Source of the DNA: an uncultured Prevotella sp.
GTDB lineage: Bacteria > Bacteroidota > Bacteroidia > Bacteroidales > Bacteroidaceae
Reading direction: 5' to 3'
DNA length: 33,281 bases
Assembly: GCA_934183135.1 (NCBI GenBank)
Contig: CAKPRX010000016.1
Span: forward strand, 1 to 33,281
In this document: one piece after another, positions 8,275-16,151 of the stretch
Numbering within the stretch: the stretch's first letter is position 1
Layout of the letters: the number at the start of each line of letters is the position of its first letter
The notes under the pieces: generated by a model
The model's database searches: none
What the model was told of the DNA's origin: nothing
Seen by the model: only the letters and a program-made list of their open reading frames with translations
Translations under genes and position numbers: made by a program

Positions 8275-10344
8275 CTACTGCCGGAAGGGTAGCCGGTAGG
8301 TACACCCCTCGCGCCAGCGGCTGCACCCGTAGGCACTCTTGCCCTTGATGAGGGTGCCCTGGCCACACAGCGGGCAGGGCTTGCCCACCATAGGGTCGGC
8401 CTGGGGCGAGGGCTTGGCGGAGGCTGGCCTGGGTGGGGTAGTGGCCGGCTTGGGCTTGGCGGTGGCCGCTTGGGTAGCGTTGGCCGCCGTGGTCTTGCGG
8501 GGGGCCGCCTTGCGCTTGGTAGGCTTCTTCTTGACATCATCGTCGGTAGTCACGGTGACGCGGCGGTTGGTGTTGTCGCGCAGTACGTCGTTCACTATGT
8601 CGGTTATCTGTACTTTCAGCTCATTGATAAACTGGCCCGCGTCGTACTTCTGATGCTCTATGTCGCGTAGCTTCTTCTCCCAGATGCCCGTAAGCTCGCA
8701 ACTGGTGAGTAGGCGCTCGTGTATCATGCCTATCAGCTCTATCCCGGTGGGCGTGGCGAGCAGGTTCTTGCGCTCGCGGCGTATGTAGTGGCGCTTGAAG
8801 AGGGTCTCTATGATGCTCGCTCGCGATGAGGGACGCCCTATGCCGTTCTCCTTGAGTGCCGCGCGCAGTTCCTCGTCGTCGACAAACTTGCCGGCGGTCT
8901 CCATGGCCCTGAGCAGCGTGGCCTCGGTATAGTACTTGGGTGGGGTGGTCTGCTTCTCGGTCAGCGTGGGTGTGTGCGGGCCGCTCTCGCCCTTGGTAAA
9001 CGACTGCAGCGTGCGCTCCTCGGTGTCGCGTGGCTCGCCGTCGTCGTCGCGCTGGCCATCGCGTGTGTAGACGGCACGCCATCCAGGGTCCAGTATCTCC
9101 TTGCCCGTGGCCTTGAAGTCTACCTGGTCTACCCGGCCCGTAACGGTGGTGGTGGCAAAGCGGCAGTCAGGATAGAACACGGCTATGAACCGCCGCGCTA
9201 TCAGGTCGTACACGTTGCGCTCCATGTCTGTCATGCCCCGTGCGGCCACTCCGGTGGGTATGATGGCGTGGTGGTCGGTCACCTTGGAGGTGTCGAACAC
9301 CTTCTTGCTCTTGGCCAGCTTCTTGCCGGCTATAGGCTGCATCAGCGCGCGGTACTCCGTCAGCCCGTTGAGTATGGCAGGGCATTTGGGGTATATGTCG
9401 TCAGACAGGTACTGGGTGTCTACACGTGGATAGGTGGTGAGTTTCTTCTCATAGAGGGCCTGGATGATGTTGAGGGTCATCTCGGCCGAGTAGCTGAACT
9501 TCTTGTTGCAGTCTACCTGTAGCGATGTGAGGTCATAGAGGTGCGGGGGCGTCTCTGTGCCTTTCTTCTGCTGTACGCCGGTTATCGTGAAGGGCTTGTC
9601 GGCTATGGTGGCAAAAGCCTGCTGGCCTTCCTCCTTGCTGGTGAACTTGCCCTGCGTGGCGGTAAACTGCGTGTCGCGGTAGATGGTGGCCAGCACCCAG
9701 TAAGTCTCGGGCTTGAAGTGGTCTATCTCTTTCTGCCGGTTCACTATCAGCGCCAGCGTGGGGGTCTGTACGCGGCCTATGCTCAGCACCTGGCGGTTCT
9801 GGCCGTACTTGAGGGTGTACAGGCGGGTGGCGTTCATGCCTAACAGCCAGTCGCCCACAGCCCGCGACAGGCCCGCCAGGTACAGCGGCTGATAGAGCGA
9901 CTGGTCCTTGAGCTGGGCGAAGCCCTCGCGTATGGCCTCGTCGGTCATCGACGATATCCACAGGCGCTTTACGGGACAGGTGGCGCGGGCCATCTGCATC
10001 ACCCAGCGCTGTATGAGCTCGCCCTCCTGGCCCGCGTCGCCGCAGTTGACGATGCTGTCGGCTGCCGACATGAGCTGCTGTATCACGCCGAACTGCTTCT
10101 TGATGCCCTGGTCGTCTATGAGCTTGATGCCGAACCTCGGCGGAATCATGGGAAGGGCTGCCAGGCTCCAGTGCTTCCAGTTCTCGGCGTAGTCGTTGGG
10201 CTCCTTGAGGCAGCAGAGGTGCCCGAAGGTCCAGGTAACCTGGTATCCGTTGCCCTCCATATACCCGTCGCGTGCGTTGGTGGCGCCTATGATGCGCGCT
10301 ATGTCCTTAGCCACGCTGGGTTTCTCTGCTATACATACTATCAT
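8275..10344 (-). CDS. topB: DNA topoisomerase III (type IA)
   Basis: The 689-residue enzyme relaxes and decatenates DNA by passing strands through a single-strand break. It begins with a TOPRIM domain (MIVCIAEKPSVAKDIARIIG; DAGQEGELIQRWV near 103-115). Then comes SIGRVQTPTLALI (188-200) and the catalytic tyrosine Y305 in LTTYPRVDTQYL. The TOPRIM motif reads DAGQEGEL where E. coli TopB has arginine. A K/A/P-rich linker (about 590-650) leads to a C-terminal zinc-ribbon-like segment (CPLCGQGTL...CSRWREGCTY). Bacteroidetes carry several topB copies, some on mobile elements; this one sits among ordinary genes and appears chromosomal. Start ATG 10344 lies about 70 bases downstream of a clear promoter. 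Confidence 0.95.
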   Translation of the reverse strand: MIVCIAEKPSVAKDIARIIGATNARDGYMEGNGYQVTWTFGHLCCLKEPNDYAENWKHWSLAALPMIPPRFGIKLIDDQGIKKQFGVIQQLMSAADSIVNCGDAGQEGELIQRWVMQMARATCPVKRLWISSMTDEAIREGFAQLKDQSLYQPLYLAGLSRAVGDWLLGMNATRLYTLKYGQNRQVLSIGRVQTPTLALIVNRQKEIDHFKPETYWVLATIYRDTQFTATQGKFTSKEEGQQAFATIADKPFTITGVQQKKGTETPPHLYDLTSLQVDCNKKFSYSAEMTLNIIQALYEKKLTTYPRVDTQYLSDDIYPKCPAILNGLTEYRALMQPIAGKKLAKSKKVFDTSKVTDHHAIIPTGVAARGMTDMERNVYDLIARRFIAVFYPDCRFATTTVTGRVDQVDFKATGKEILDPGWRAVYTRDGQRDDDGEPRDTEERTLQSFTKGESGPHTPTLTEKQTTPPKYYTEATLLRAMETAGKFVDDEELRAALKENGIGRPSSRASIIETLFKRHYIRRERKNLLATPTGIELIGMIHERLLTSCELTGIWEKKLRDIEHQKYDAGQFINELKVQITDIVNDVLRDNTNRRVTVTTDDDVKKKPTKRKAAPRKTTAANATQAATAKPKPATTPPRPASAKPSPQADPMVGKPCPLCGQGTLIKGKSAYGCSRWREGCTYRLPFRQ

Positions 10345-10414
10345 GCTCTTCGTAACTTAAATTGGTGTGTGGGGTGTCCGGCGTTGTCTGTGCCTGGCGC
10401 CGGGTTGGTAGCTG

Positions 10415-10440
10415 CAAAGTTACTAATTAAACTTCGCAAA
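10415..10440 (-). promoter_or_regulatory. topB promoter
   Basis: On the minus strand, TAACTTTG (10422-10415) is preceded by TTTG (10440-10437) with a 14-base spacer. The transcript would carry a 5' leader of about 65 bases that includes a CCGGCG/CGCCGG inverted repeat (10378-10383 with 10398-10403). Confidence 0.6.
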
Positions 10441-10599
10441 ACGGGTGCCTGTCCCATCTATTTTTTTGAGCGCCCCCATGAGCGCCCCCTCAAAGTGCCC
10501 GGGAAAGGCAAAAAGGTAAAAGGGCAAAAAGGTAAAAAGCCCCTCTGGGTGCAGGTGCAGGCTGTCTGACCGCTAATGCTGACGGATGGCTTTTGGATA

Positions 10600-10632
10600 T
10601 GTATCGTAAAGATTTTTCTGATAATGTATAAA
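10600..10632 (+). repeat. 33-bp dispersed repeat, copy 1
   Basis: These 33 bases are identical to 33249-33281, the last bases of the window. The core reads TATCGTAAAGATTTTTCTGA and continues into an ARG-box-like palindrome. Because copy 2 is cut by the window edge, the shared block may be longer. Confidence 0.9.
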
Positions 10633-10640
10633 TATACATT
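10623..10640. promoter_or_regulatory. ARG-box-like palindrome 1
   Basis: AATGTATAAATATACATT fits the published E. coli ARG-box pattern wnTGnATwwwwATnCAnw in full. Binding by an ArgR-type repressor is inferred only from this pattern; no arginine gene is in the window. Confidence 0.4.
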
Positions 10641-10642
10641 TC

Positions 10643-10668
10643 GGGCCTTTCGCCCTCGGGCGAGGCCC
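10643..10668. other. GC-rich stem-loop
   Basis: GGGCC (10643-10647) pairs with GGCCC (10664-10668), and CGCCC (10651-10655) with GGGCG (10658-10662), separated by a 3-base versus 1-base internal loop. It lacks a convincing T-run, so terminator function is uncertain. Confidence 0.5.
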
Positions 10669-10762
10669 TTTCGGCCTTCTGTAATCTGTCTGTACGCTCG
10701 GCGGGAGGGTGGCGGTGGCGAAAACGGCCATTTTCAGACTACCCGAAAACCGTCATTTTTTC

Positions 10763-10802
10763 GCTCGCGATGGTCATTAGAATCGTAATGACCATCGCGA
10801 GC
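10763..10802. repeat. Perfect 17-bp inverted repeat with extra direct copy
   Basis: Bases 10763-10779 are an exact reverse complement of 10786-10802 around the 6-base loop GAATCG. Part of the right arm, ATGACCATCGCG (10789-10799), recurs at 10809-10820. There is no T-run after the stem on either strand. Confidence 0.8.
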
Positions 10803-10882
10803 ACCAAAATGACCATCGCGGCGCCCTCGAAAACCATCCTCGGAAATGGCGAAAATAGCAGCGAAAAAAGTGCTAAACACAC

Positions 10883-10909
10883 TTGTTATGTAAAAGATTG
10901 TTACTTTTG
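10883..10909 (+). promoter_or_regulatory. Orphan plus-strand promoter
   Basis: TTG (10883-10885), a 16-base spacer and TACTTTTG (10902-10909) form a good Bacteroidetes promoter. No plus-strand gene follows before the minus-strand DUF3332 gene, so it may drive a small RNA or be non-functional. Confidence 0.5.
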
Positions 10910-11010
10910 CAGCCCTCGCGATGCCCCGAAACGGCTCCGATGGCCTCAAAAATCGTTCTGGTTTGATGATTTTTTTCAGGAATTATACCCCGTAAAACCG
11001 TGGTTGCGAC

Positions 11011-11054
11011 TGCATATTTATACATTATCGCCGCTCGTTTTGCATAAATATACA
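11011..11054. promoter_or_regulatory. Pair of ARG-box-like palindromes 2 and 3
   Basis: TGCATATTTATACA (11011-11024) and TGCATAAATATACA (11041-11054) both fit TGnATwwwwATnCA. Their centres are 30 bp apart, about three helical turns. Box 2, read in reverse, matches the repeat at 10620-10638 in 18 of 19 bases. Confidence 0.4.
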
Positions 11055-11190
11055 GCCGTGTGTAAAGGTTTTTCGCTATTTCGGCCATGGTTGTAGCAAT
11101 GGTGGAGGCTACGGATTTTTCACAGACAACAGCCTGTCCCTGCCCATCAGGGCAAGCCCATAGGAGTAAAAAGGGCGCGTAAAAAGAAAA

Positions 11191-11244
11191 AGACCGACCA
11201 TTACGTTTCTGAATACAGGTCCGGGGAAACGTAAAGGTCGGTCT
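11191..11244 (-). terminator. Rho-independent terminator of the DUF3332 operon
   Basis: Bases 11191-11209 pair with 11226-11244, a 19-bp stem with one A/A mismatch and a 16-base loop. On the minus strand it is followed by a T-rich run (complement of 11181-11190). A second short stem with CCCCC/GGGGG arms and a T5 loop lies at 11287-11307, just after the stop codon. Confidence 0.8.
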
Positions 11245-11319
11245 CTATGATTGCAGAGAAGCCTCCAGGAGTAGCAGAGGCGGCCGGTTCCCCCTTTTTG
11301 GGGGGACTCGGGGGCTTCC

Positions 11320-11868
11320 TTAGCGCATGGCGAAGTACACGCCGTTGTTGGCAGCCATGCGAGCCTCGTACACGCCGGCCTCGTCAAGGCTGAAGTTGTG
11401 GCGCTGGCCGTTTACGCTGGCCATGATGGTGCCGTCGCTGTTAAAGCGGAATATCTCCTTGACGGTGCCGTTCTGCTCCATAGACCACGAGTCGGTCTTG
11501 GCGTCGTGTATGAAGTGGGTTATCTCGCCCGTGGGAGCCTTGATCTCGTAGCCATTCTTCAGGGTGGTCACCGCGTAGTACCGTCCATCCTGGCCCATCA
11601 CCGTCTTGGTCTTGCCGATGTCGGCCAGCGGGTTGGAGCCGCTCCAGAACTCGATAGAGTTGAGTACCAGCGAGTCGGCGAGCAGACATACAGAGCCCAC
11701 GATAGGCGTGAGGATGAAGCCGATGATGGCGTTGACAAACTTGTTACCCGATATCTGCGTCTCCCACTTCGCAAACTTGTTAAAGAGACTGTACGAACCT
11801 ATACATGAACTCGTGGCCATGCAGCCGATGAGCAGCCATGCTGCAACCTTGACATTGATTTTTCTCAT
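11320..11868 (-). CDS. DUF3332 family lipoprotein
   Basis: The 182-residue protein has a signal peptide ending in a lipobox (TSSC, cysteine 22). Conserved-looking segments IGSYSLFNKFAKWE, NKFVNAIIGFILTPIVGSVCLLADSLVLNSIEFWSGSNPL are characteristic of DUF3332 (read from memory). The central part contains one or two hydrophobic stretches (about 46-66), and the C-terminal half is beta-rich and soluble. The function of the family is not established. It follows the 85-residue gene by 60 bases with no promoter that I can see, so it may be the last gene of a three-gene minus-strand unit; a strong terminator follows. Confidence 0.8.
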   Translation of the reverse strand: MRKINVKVAAWLLIGCMATSSCIGSYSLFNKFAKWETQISGNKFVNAIIGFILTPIVGSVCLLADSLVLNSIEFWSGSNPLADIGKTKTVMGQDGRYYAVTTLKNGYEIKAPTGEITHFIHDAKTDSWSMEQNGTVKEIFRFNSDGTIMASVNGQRHNFSLDEAGVYEARMAANNGVYFAMR

Positions 11869-11928
11869 TTTCGTGATATTAATTAGTTAATACTGTTAAT
11901 GGTCGGCAATATAGGGCGCGCGGGCTAC

Positions 11929-12186
11929 TTATCCCTGCTGGCCGAGCATCTGCCCGAGGCGGGCCACGGCCTGCTGCAGGTCGGTGCCAAAGCAGGGGTG
12001 GCTCAGCAGAAAGTCGGGCTGGCCCTGGGCGATGACGCGGTACAGCTGGGTGTCCATGCTGTCAACGTACGACGCGATGGCGTACTCTATGTCATCGCGC
12101 TGCCACTCCATGGTAGAGTGGCTGTAGACGCGCTCCTTCTGGTGAAACAGACAGTAAGCCGTCTCGATGGCCTCGCGGGTTATCAT
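11929..12186 (-). CDS. Uncharacterised 85-residue protein
   Basis: I do not recognise a named family. The protein starts MITREAIETAYCLFHQKERVY and is predicted mostly helical and soluble, with no signal peptide or membrane span. The open frame reaches 12261, but ATG 12186 overlaps the stop of the DUF4250 gene by 4 bases (ATGA), a typical coupled start, so the shorter form is chosen. Residues such as STMEWQRDDIEYAIASYVDSM look well formed rather than random. Tight coupling with DUF4250 suggests the two act together. Its product could be cytoplasmic, but no role can be read. Confidence 0.7.
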   Translation of the reverse strand: MITREAIETAYCLFHQKERVYSHSTMEWQRDDIEYAIASYVDSMDTQLYRVIAQGQPDFLLSHPCFGTDLQQAVARLGQMLGQQG

Positions 12187-12383
12187 GCGTCGTAGCCCTC
12201 CGGACGGAACTGATGTTGGCTCTCGCTGTACACGTAGCCGTGGGCGGCCAGGTGTCGGCATAGCTCGGCCGGGTCGCGGTCAAAGGCGTAGCAGAGCGCC
12301 TCGAGCGAGTCGTACTCCTCGTCGCGTAGCAGCATGTTGACGGCCGAAACCAGCATGCCTGCGTCATTGGGAAGATGGTCCAT
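12183..12383 (-). CDS. DUF4250 family small protein
   Basis: The 66-residue protein matches the small DUF4250 pattern as I recall it: a short PxDxxMLxSxVNxxLRD-like start (here LPNDAGMLVSAVNMLLRDE), then a helix-turn-helix-like part (SLEALCYAFDRDPAELCRHLAAHGYVY). The second half resembles a short DNA-binding or MarR-like helix pair, but function is not established. It is first in a minus-strand unit with the 85-residue protein. A -7 box TAATTTTG lies upstream at 12453-12446 on the minus strand. Confidence 0.75.
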   Translation of the reverse strand: MDHLPNDAGMLVSAVNMLLRDEEYDSLEALCYAFDRDPAELCRHLAAHGYVYSESQHQFRPEGYDA

Positions 12384-12445
12384 ATCGGTATATGCTTTGA
12401 TGGTGTGTGGCCCCGTGCGGCATGTTCCGCCAGGGCTTGTGGTTA

Positions 12446-12453
12446 CAAAATTA
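12446..12453 (-). promoter_or_regulatory. -7 box for the DUF4250 unit
   Basis: TAATTTTG reads on the minus strand 63 bases before the DUF4250 start. I see no good -33 TTG at the usual distance. Confidence 0.45.
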
Positions 12454-12841
12454 GTAAATAATGGGAGTGTGGCACCATGCCGGGGCCATCATCTTGCGGG
12501 GCGTTAACGTTTTTTATAAGCAGGACCATGGCACCATTTGGCTTTTTAGCTAATTTAGCATACGTGGCTGCGCCACCTCGCGGGCATGCTGCCATGCCCT
12601 GTACGGCAGAGGACGTCTGTTATACCTTAATTATATATACGTGTGCGGGCGGAGAGCCCTTTCCCTGAAAATAAATAAGACCAAGACGGGTGTATTAGTC
12701 TTATTTTTTGTTACCTTTGTACACTATAACCGCCGCGCGGCCGTCGGCCTGTGCCCTGAAGCCGTGGCGGAGTGTGGCCCCGTCGCAGTTATGGCCGTGG
12801 GGCAGGCAGAAGTGGAACCCGTAAAAACCTTCTCAATAACA
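12454..12841. other. Non-coding interval upstream of the first dNK
   Basis: There is no credible gene here. It contains short hairpins (GTGGC/GCCAC at 12564-12576; GGGCATG/CATGCCC at 12582-12599), a 9-bp inverted repeat AAATAAGAC/GTCTTATTT (12673-12681 with 12698-12706), and the dNK promoter. Confidence 0.6.
12673..12719 (+). promoter_or_regulatory. dNK promoter with upstream inverted repeat
   Basis: A -7 box TACCTTTG lies at 12712-12719. The inverted repeat AAATAAGAC (12673-12681) / GTCTTATTT (12698-12706), with 16 bases between arms, covers where the -33 element would be; no TTG is present there. It could be an operator for an activator or repressor. Confidence 0.5.
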
Positions 12842-13471
12842 GTGCATATAGTAATAGCAGGCAACATAGGCAGTGGCAAGACCACACTCACTACCATGCT
12901 GGCCAAACATTATGGTTGGGAGCCCCGGTTCGAACCCGTGGACTATAACCCTTATCTGGAGGACTACTACAAGGACATCGCGCGGTGGTCTTTCAACCTT
13001 GAGGTGTATTTTCTGAAGCAGCGGTTCCGCGACCTGTTAGAGATACGCCGCTGCAAGGGCACCATCGTACAGGATAGGTCTATCTATGAGGGCGTACATG
13101 TGTTCACGGCCAACAACCACGACATGGGCAACATGTCAGACCGCGACTATACTACCTATATGGAACTCTTCGAGATTATGACGGCCGTGGCCCAGATGCC
13201 CGACCTGATGATTTACCTGCGCGCCACGGTACCCCATCTGGTGGCCAATATCCAGAAGCGCGGGCGAGCTTACGAGCAGACCATGGAGATAGAGTACCTG
13301 AAGAACCTGAACGACCGCTACGACGACTTCATATTCAATAAATATGCGGGAAGGGTTATGGTGGTCGACGCAGACCACAATGACTTTCTGCATGAGCCCG
13401 ACAAGTTTGCCGCCATCACCGAGCGCATAGACGCAGCCCTCGGCCTGGGCACCCTGAACTTCGCCCCATGA
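12842..13471 (+). CDS. Deoxynucleoside kinase, first of tandem pair
   Basis: The 209-residue kinase belongs to the dNK family (dCK/dGK/dAK), which phosphorylates deoxynucleosides to their monophosphates. The P-loop GNIGSGKTT is at residues 7-15, and DRSIYE (family E/DRS motif) binds the substrate region. The frame is open from 12641 and an in-frame ATG lies at 12791, but GTG at 12842 gives [15 protein letters not shown], aligned exactly with [15 protein letters not shown] of the next gene, so GTG is chosen. The two share sequence along their length and are separated by 42 bases. Lactobacilli have a comparable tandem dAK/dGK pair that forms a heterodimer. Substrate preference cannot be read. 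Confidence 0.88.
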   Translation: MHIVIAGNIGSGKTTLTTMLAKHYGWEPRFEPVDYNPYLEDYYKDIARWSFNLEVYFLKQRFRDLLEIRRCKGTIVQDRSIYEGVHVFTANNHDMGNMSDRDYTTYMELFEIMTAVAQMPDLMIYLRATVPHLVANIQKRGRAYEQTMEIEYLKNLNDRYDDFIFNKYAGRVMVVDADHNDFLHEPDKFAAITERIDAALGLGTLNFAP

Positions 13472-13513
13472 GTGGCCGTTATTAACAGATAAAAAAACTA
13501 AAACACGATAATT

Positions 13514-14140
13514 ATGCACATAGCAATCGCCGGAAATATAGGCAGTGGCAAGACCACGCTCACGAAACTCTTGGCTAAGCGGTATGGCTGGAAGCCGCAC
13601 TTCGAGCCCGTAGATGACAACCCGTACTTGGCCGACTACTATGAGGACATGACCCGCTGGTCGTTCAACCTGCAGATATACTTTCTCAACAAGCGCTTCC
13701 GCGATGTGGTGGAAATCTCCAAGAGTAAGGAGACCATTATCCAGGACCGCACGATATTCGAGGACGCGCGCATCTTTGCTCCCAACCTGCACGACATGGG
13801 CATGATGAGCGACAGGGACTTCGACAACTACACAGACCTGTTCGACCTGATGATGTCGCTGGTCGAGCTGCCCGACCTGATGATTTATATTAAGTCGTCG
13901 ATACCCACCCTGGTATCGCACATCCAGAAGCGCGGACGCGAGTACGAGAAGTCGATCCGCATCGATTACCTGGAGGGTCTGAACAGACGTTACGAGGAGT
14001 GGATAGCTTCTTACAAGGGCAAGCTGATGGTCATCGACGGCGACCGCCTACACTTCGAGAGCAGTGTCGACGACTTTACGCAGATTACGGATAATATCGA
14101 TGCCGAGCTCTACGGTCTCTTCCCCTTTGAGAGCAAGTAG
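13514..14140 (+). CDS. Deoxynucleoside kinase, second of tandem pair
   Basis: The 208-residue protein has the same fold as its neighbour: P-loop GNIGSGKTT (7-15), [29 protein letters not shown] (E/DRS-like motif), and a lid region [25 protein letters not shown]. The deoxynucleoside salvage role follows from the family. The differences between the two copies around the substrate loop (DRSIYEGVHVF versus [11 protein letters not shown]) fit divergence in base preference, perhaps purine versus another purine. It lies 42 bases after the first copy, and its last 31 bases overlap the end of the convergent fdtB gene. Confidence 0.9.
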   Translation: MHIAIAGNIGSGKTTLTKLLAKRYGWKPHFEPVDDNPYLADYYEDMTRWSFNLQIYFLNKRFRDVVEISKSKETIIQDRTIFEDARIFAPNLHDMGMMSDRDFDNYTDLFDLMMSLVELPDLMIYIKSSIPTLVSHIQKRGREYEKSIRIDYLEGLNRRYEEWIASYKGKLMVIDGDRLHFESSVDDFTQITDNIDAELYGLFPFESK

Positions 14141-15216
14141 CTGTTAACGGCCTCGGCCACCTGGGCACACTCGCCGTCACTGAGGTAGGGCGCACAGGGC
14201 AGACTGAGCTCTTCGCGGTGTATCTGCTCGGTGACGGGCAGGCTCAGGCCGCGCCACTCGCTGTAACAGGCTTGGCGGTGGGGGGCTATGGGGTAGTGTA
14301 TCATGGTCTGGATGCCCTGCTCACGGAGATGGGCCTGCAGCTCATCGCGGCTGGCACAGCGCAGGGGAAAAATGTGCCACACGTTATCGTTGCTACCCTC
14401 GGGGGGCAGTACTATATGGCGGTTGTGGATATGGGTCAGATAGTAGTGGGCTATATCCTTGCGCCGCTGGTTCTCCTTATCTATATATTGTAATTTAGTG
14501 GTTAGCACGGCAGCCTGAATCTCGTCGATACGGCTGTTAACTCCGCGGTAACCGAATACGTATTTTCGCTCACTGCCATAGTTGGCTATGGCGCGTATGG
14601 TGTCGGCCAGCTGCGGGTCGTCGCCGGCATCGCCTAAGGCACCGAGGTTCTTGCCGGGATAGAACGAGTGGCCGGCGGCATGCCCCAGCGACCCTGTACG
14701 GCGGCCGTGGTACAGGCAGCCGTGGGCCTGGGCGTTGTCCTCGATGAGCAGCAGTCCGTGGCGACGGCATACATCGGCTATGTGCTCCGTATAGGCACAC
14801 CGCCCATACAGGTGTACGATGAGCACGGCCCTGGTACGGGGCGTTACGGCTGCGCCGATGAGCGTGTCGTCTATCTCGTAAGTATCCATACTCGGTTCTA
14901 CCAGCACGGCACGCAACCTGTTCTCCGTGATGGCTAAGATAGAGGCTATGTATGTATTGGCGGGTACTATCACCTCGTCGCCCTCGTGCAGTACGCCCAT
15001 GGCCATGTACGCCCTGAAGATAAGGGTAAGCGCGTCGAGCCCGTTGCCACACCCCACGCAGTGGGCCGTGCCTATATACTTGGCATACGCCTGCTCGAAG
15101 ATGGCCGTAGCCTCTCCTCGCAGGTAGCGGCCGCTGGCCACCACGCCAGCCACGGCCCGCTGTATCTCGTCAGCGTGCATGGCGGTGGTTCTCTTTAGGT
15201 CTAAGTAGTCTATCAT
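14110..15216 (-). CDS. fdtB: FdtB/QdtB-like dTDP-3-keto-6-deoxyhexose 3-aminotransferase (DegT/DnrJ/EryC1/StrS)
   Basis: This 368-residue PLP enzyme of the sugar aminotransferase family transfers an amino group to C-3 of a dTDP-3-keto-6-deoxyhexose. The internal aldimine lysine is K189 in [15 protein letters not shown]160 and Q163 in EDNAQAHG stack on the cofactor. The start ATG 15216 overlaps the preceding stop by 4 bases (ATGA); the frame extends only three residues further. It is the last gene of the operon. FdtA upstream indicates a 3-keto sugar, so the product is expected to be dTDP-Fuc3N or, if the ketoisomerase is of the Qdt type, dTDP-Qui3N. The 3' end overlaps the convergent kinase gene by 31 bases. 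Confidence 0.85.
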   Translation of the reverse strand: MIDYLDLKRTTAMHADEIQRAVAGVVASGRYLRGEATAIFEQAYAKYIGTAHCVGCGNGLDALTLIFRAYMAMGVLHEGDEVIVPANTYIASILAITENRLRAVLVEPSMDTYEIDDTLIGAAVTPRTRAVLIVHLYGRCAYTEHIADVCRRHGLLLIEDNAQAHGCLYHGRRTGSLGHAAGHSFYPGKNLGALGDAGDDPQLADTIRAIANYGSERKYVFGYRGVNSRIDEIQAAVLTTKLQYIDKENQRRKDIAHYYLTHIHNRHIVLPPEGSNDNVWHIFPLRCASRDELQAHLREQGIQTMIHYPIAPHRQACYSEWRGLSLPVTEQIHREELSLPCAPYLSDGECAQVAEAVNSYLLSKGKRP

Positions 15217-16151
15217 GGCTGCCATTCGTAAGTATCGTACACTACGCCGCGCCCGCCGTAACCTTCCTTGTGGGCGATGAGGCCCTCGTTGATGACGCTG
15301 CCCTGTTGCTCGGTCGAACTGCCAAAGTCCAGATACGGGTAACCCTCGTAGTCGTGGTACATGATGCGCTCGTAGATGGCCTCCATGGCTCCGTACTCTT
15401 TGCCCTCGTCGTTGGTGGCGCTGTACTGGCCATGTACCACCTGCTGACTGATGTAAAAGGTGAGGCCACCGATGATGTGGCCGCTGCGATAAGCGCTGTA
15501 CTGGATAATGTTGTCTGGAAAACGCTGCTGGAGCAACTCTATCTCGGCCAGGCTATGCACGGGCTTGGCCCCGAACCGCTCCTGCAGGTTGGCCGTAAGC
15601 ACGGGCCAAAACTCGGCCAGGCTGGCCCCGCGCACCACGGTCACTCCACCGCTCTGAGCCTTGCGCAGACGTCGCAGATGGTCCTTGCGCCAGCGCAGGT
15701 GCTGCTGCATGAAGATGGTGGTGCCTATATTGCGTAGGTAGAGGTGGGCATGGCACTTCCAGAAGATAGCGTACAGATCCTCCTCGGCAGGATGAAGATG
15801 GTATATCCATGGAATGGGACGGTAGAGCACCCTGGTGAACCCATGGGAACGCAGATAGGCGTTGAGCTCATCGAAAAGCGTACAGCAGTCGGCTATGGTT
15901 ACATGTATATCCATAATCAGTCCGCCGTAGGTGAGCCCGAAGTGCGACACTAAGGTGGTGTCGCGCCGGTGGGCCGGCAGCAGCGCGTAGAGCCGTCCTT
16001 GCCGGTAGAACATCAGCGAGTGGTCGTCAAAACGGTCGGCATGGTAGTCCATGTAGCCGCGCTCGAAGAGAAAGGTGGCGTTGCGTGCCCGGCGCACATA
16101 GGTGTCCCACTGCGCACGGTCTGAGGCGCTGTACCGCTTAATGTCAAACAT
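15213..16151 (-). CDS. FemAB/GNAT-like acyltransferase
   Basis: The 312-residue protein looks like a two-domain GNAT fold of the FemAB type: [50 protein letters not shown], then a second half with [24 protein letters not shown] and a [29 protein letters not shown] end. The start ATG at 16151 overlaps fdtA by 8 bases; the frame upstream lies inside fdtA. Placed between fdtA and fdtB, it probably acylates the amino group of the dTDP-3-aminosugar, taking the place of the left-handed beta-helix N-acyltransferase (FdtC) usual for this pathway. Donor (acyl-CoA or aminoacyl-tRNA) is not readable. Confidence 0.75.
   Translation of the reverse strand: MFDIKRYSASDRAQWDTYVRRARNATFLFERGYMDYHADRFDDHSLMFYRQGRLYALLPAHRRDTTLVSHFGLTYGGLIMDIHVTIADCCTLFDELNAYLRSHGFTRVLYRPIPWIYHLHPAEEDLYAIFWKCHAHLYLRNIGTTIFMQQHLRWRKDHLRRLRKAQSGGVTVVRGASLAEFWPVLTANLQERFGAKPVHSLAEIELLQQRFPDNIIQYSAYRSGHIIGGLTFYISQQVVHGQYSATNDEGKEYGAMEAIYERIMYHDYEGYPYLDFGSSTEQQGSVINEGLIAHKEGYGGRGVVYDTYEWQP

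Larger units (their letters stand above)
10345..11319. other. Gene-free region rich in repeats and palindromes
   Basis: I see no credible coding sequence in these 975 bases; the open frames present are short, overlap palindromes and match no family I recognise. The region holds the topB promoter, a purine-rich repeat (10501-10540), one copy of a 33-bp dispersed repeat (10600-10632), three ARG-box-like palindromes, a GC hairpin (10643-10668), a perfect 17-bp hairpin (10763-10802), an orphan promoter (10883-10909) and the terminator of the DUF3332 operon. Confidence 0.7.

Noticed and set aside
10734..11096. Open frames across the hairpin region (71 and 108 residues)
   Set aside because: They are built from the palindrome and repeats, have biased R/D/G/H content, and lack a family match or conserved start.
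11287..11307. CCCCC-T5-GGGGG stem as the main terminator of DUF3332
   Set aside because: No T-run follows on the minus strand; the stem at 11191-11244 with a T-rich tail is the better candidate.
12641..12841. Longer dNK start at 12641
   Set aside because: It precedes the -7 box at 12712-12719; the extension has no counterpart in the tandem copy.
12922..12940. tRNA T-loop-like sequence CCGGTTCGAACCCG
   Set aside because: It lies inside the first dNK in the conserved segment FEPVDYNP, and no cloverleaf can be built around it.
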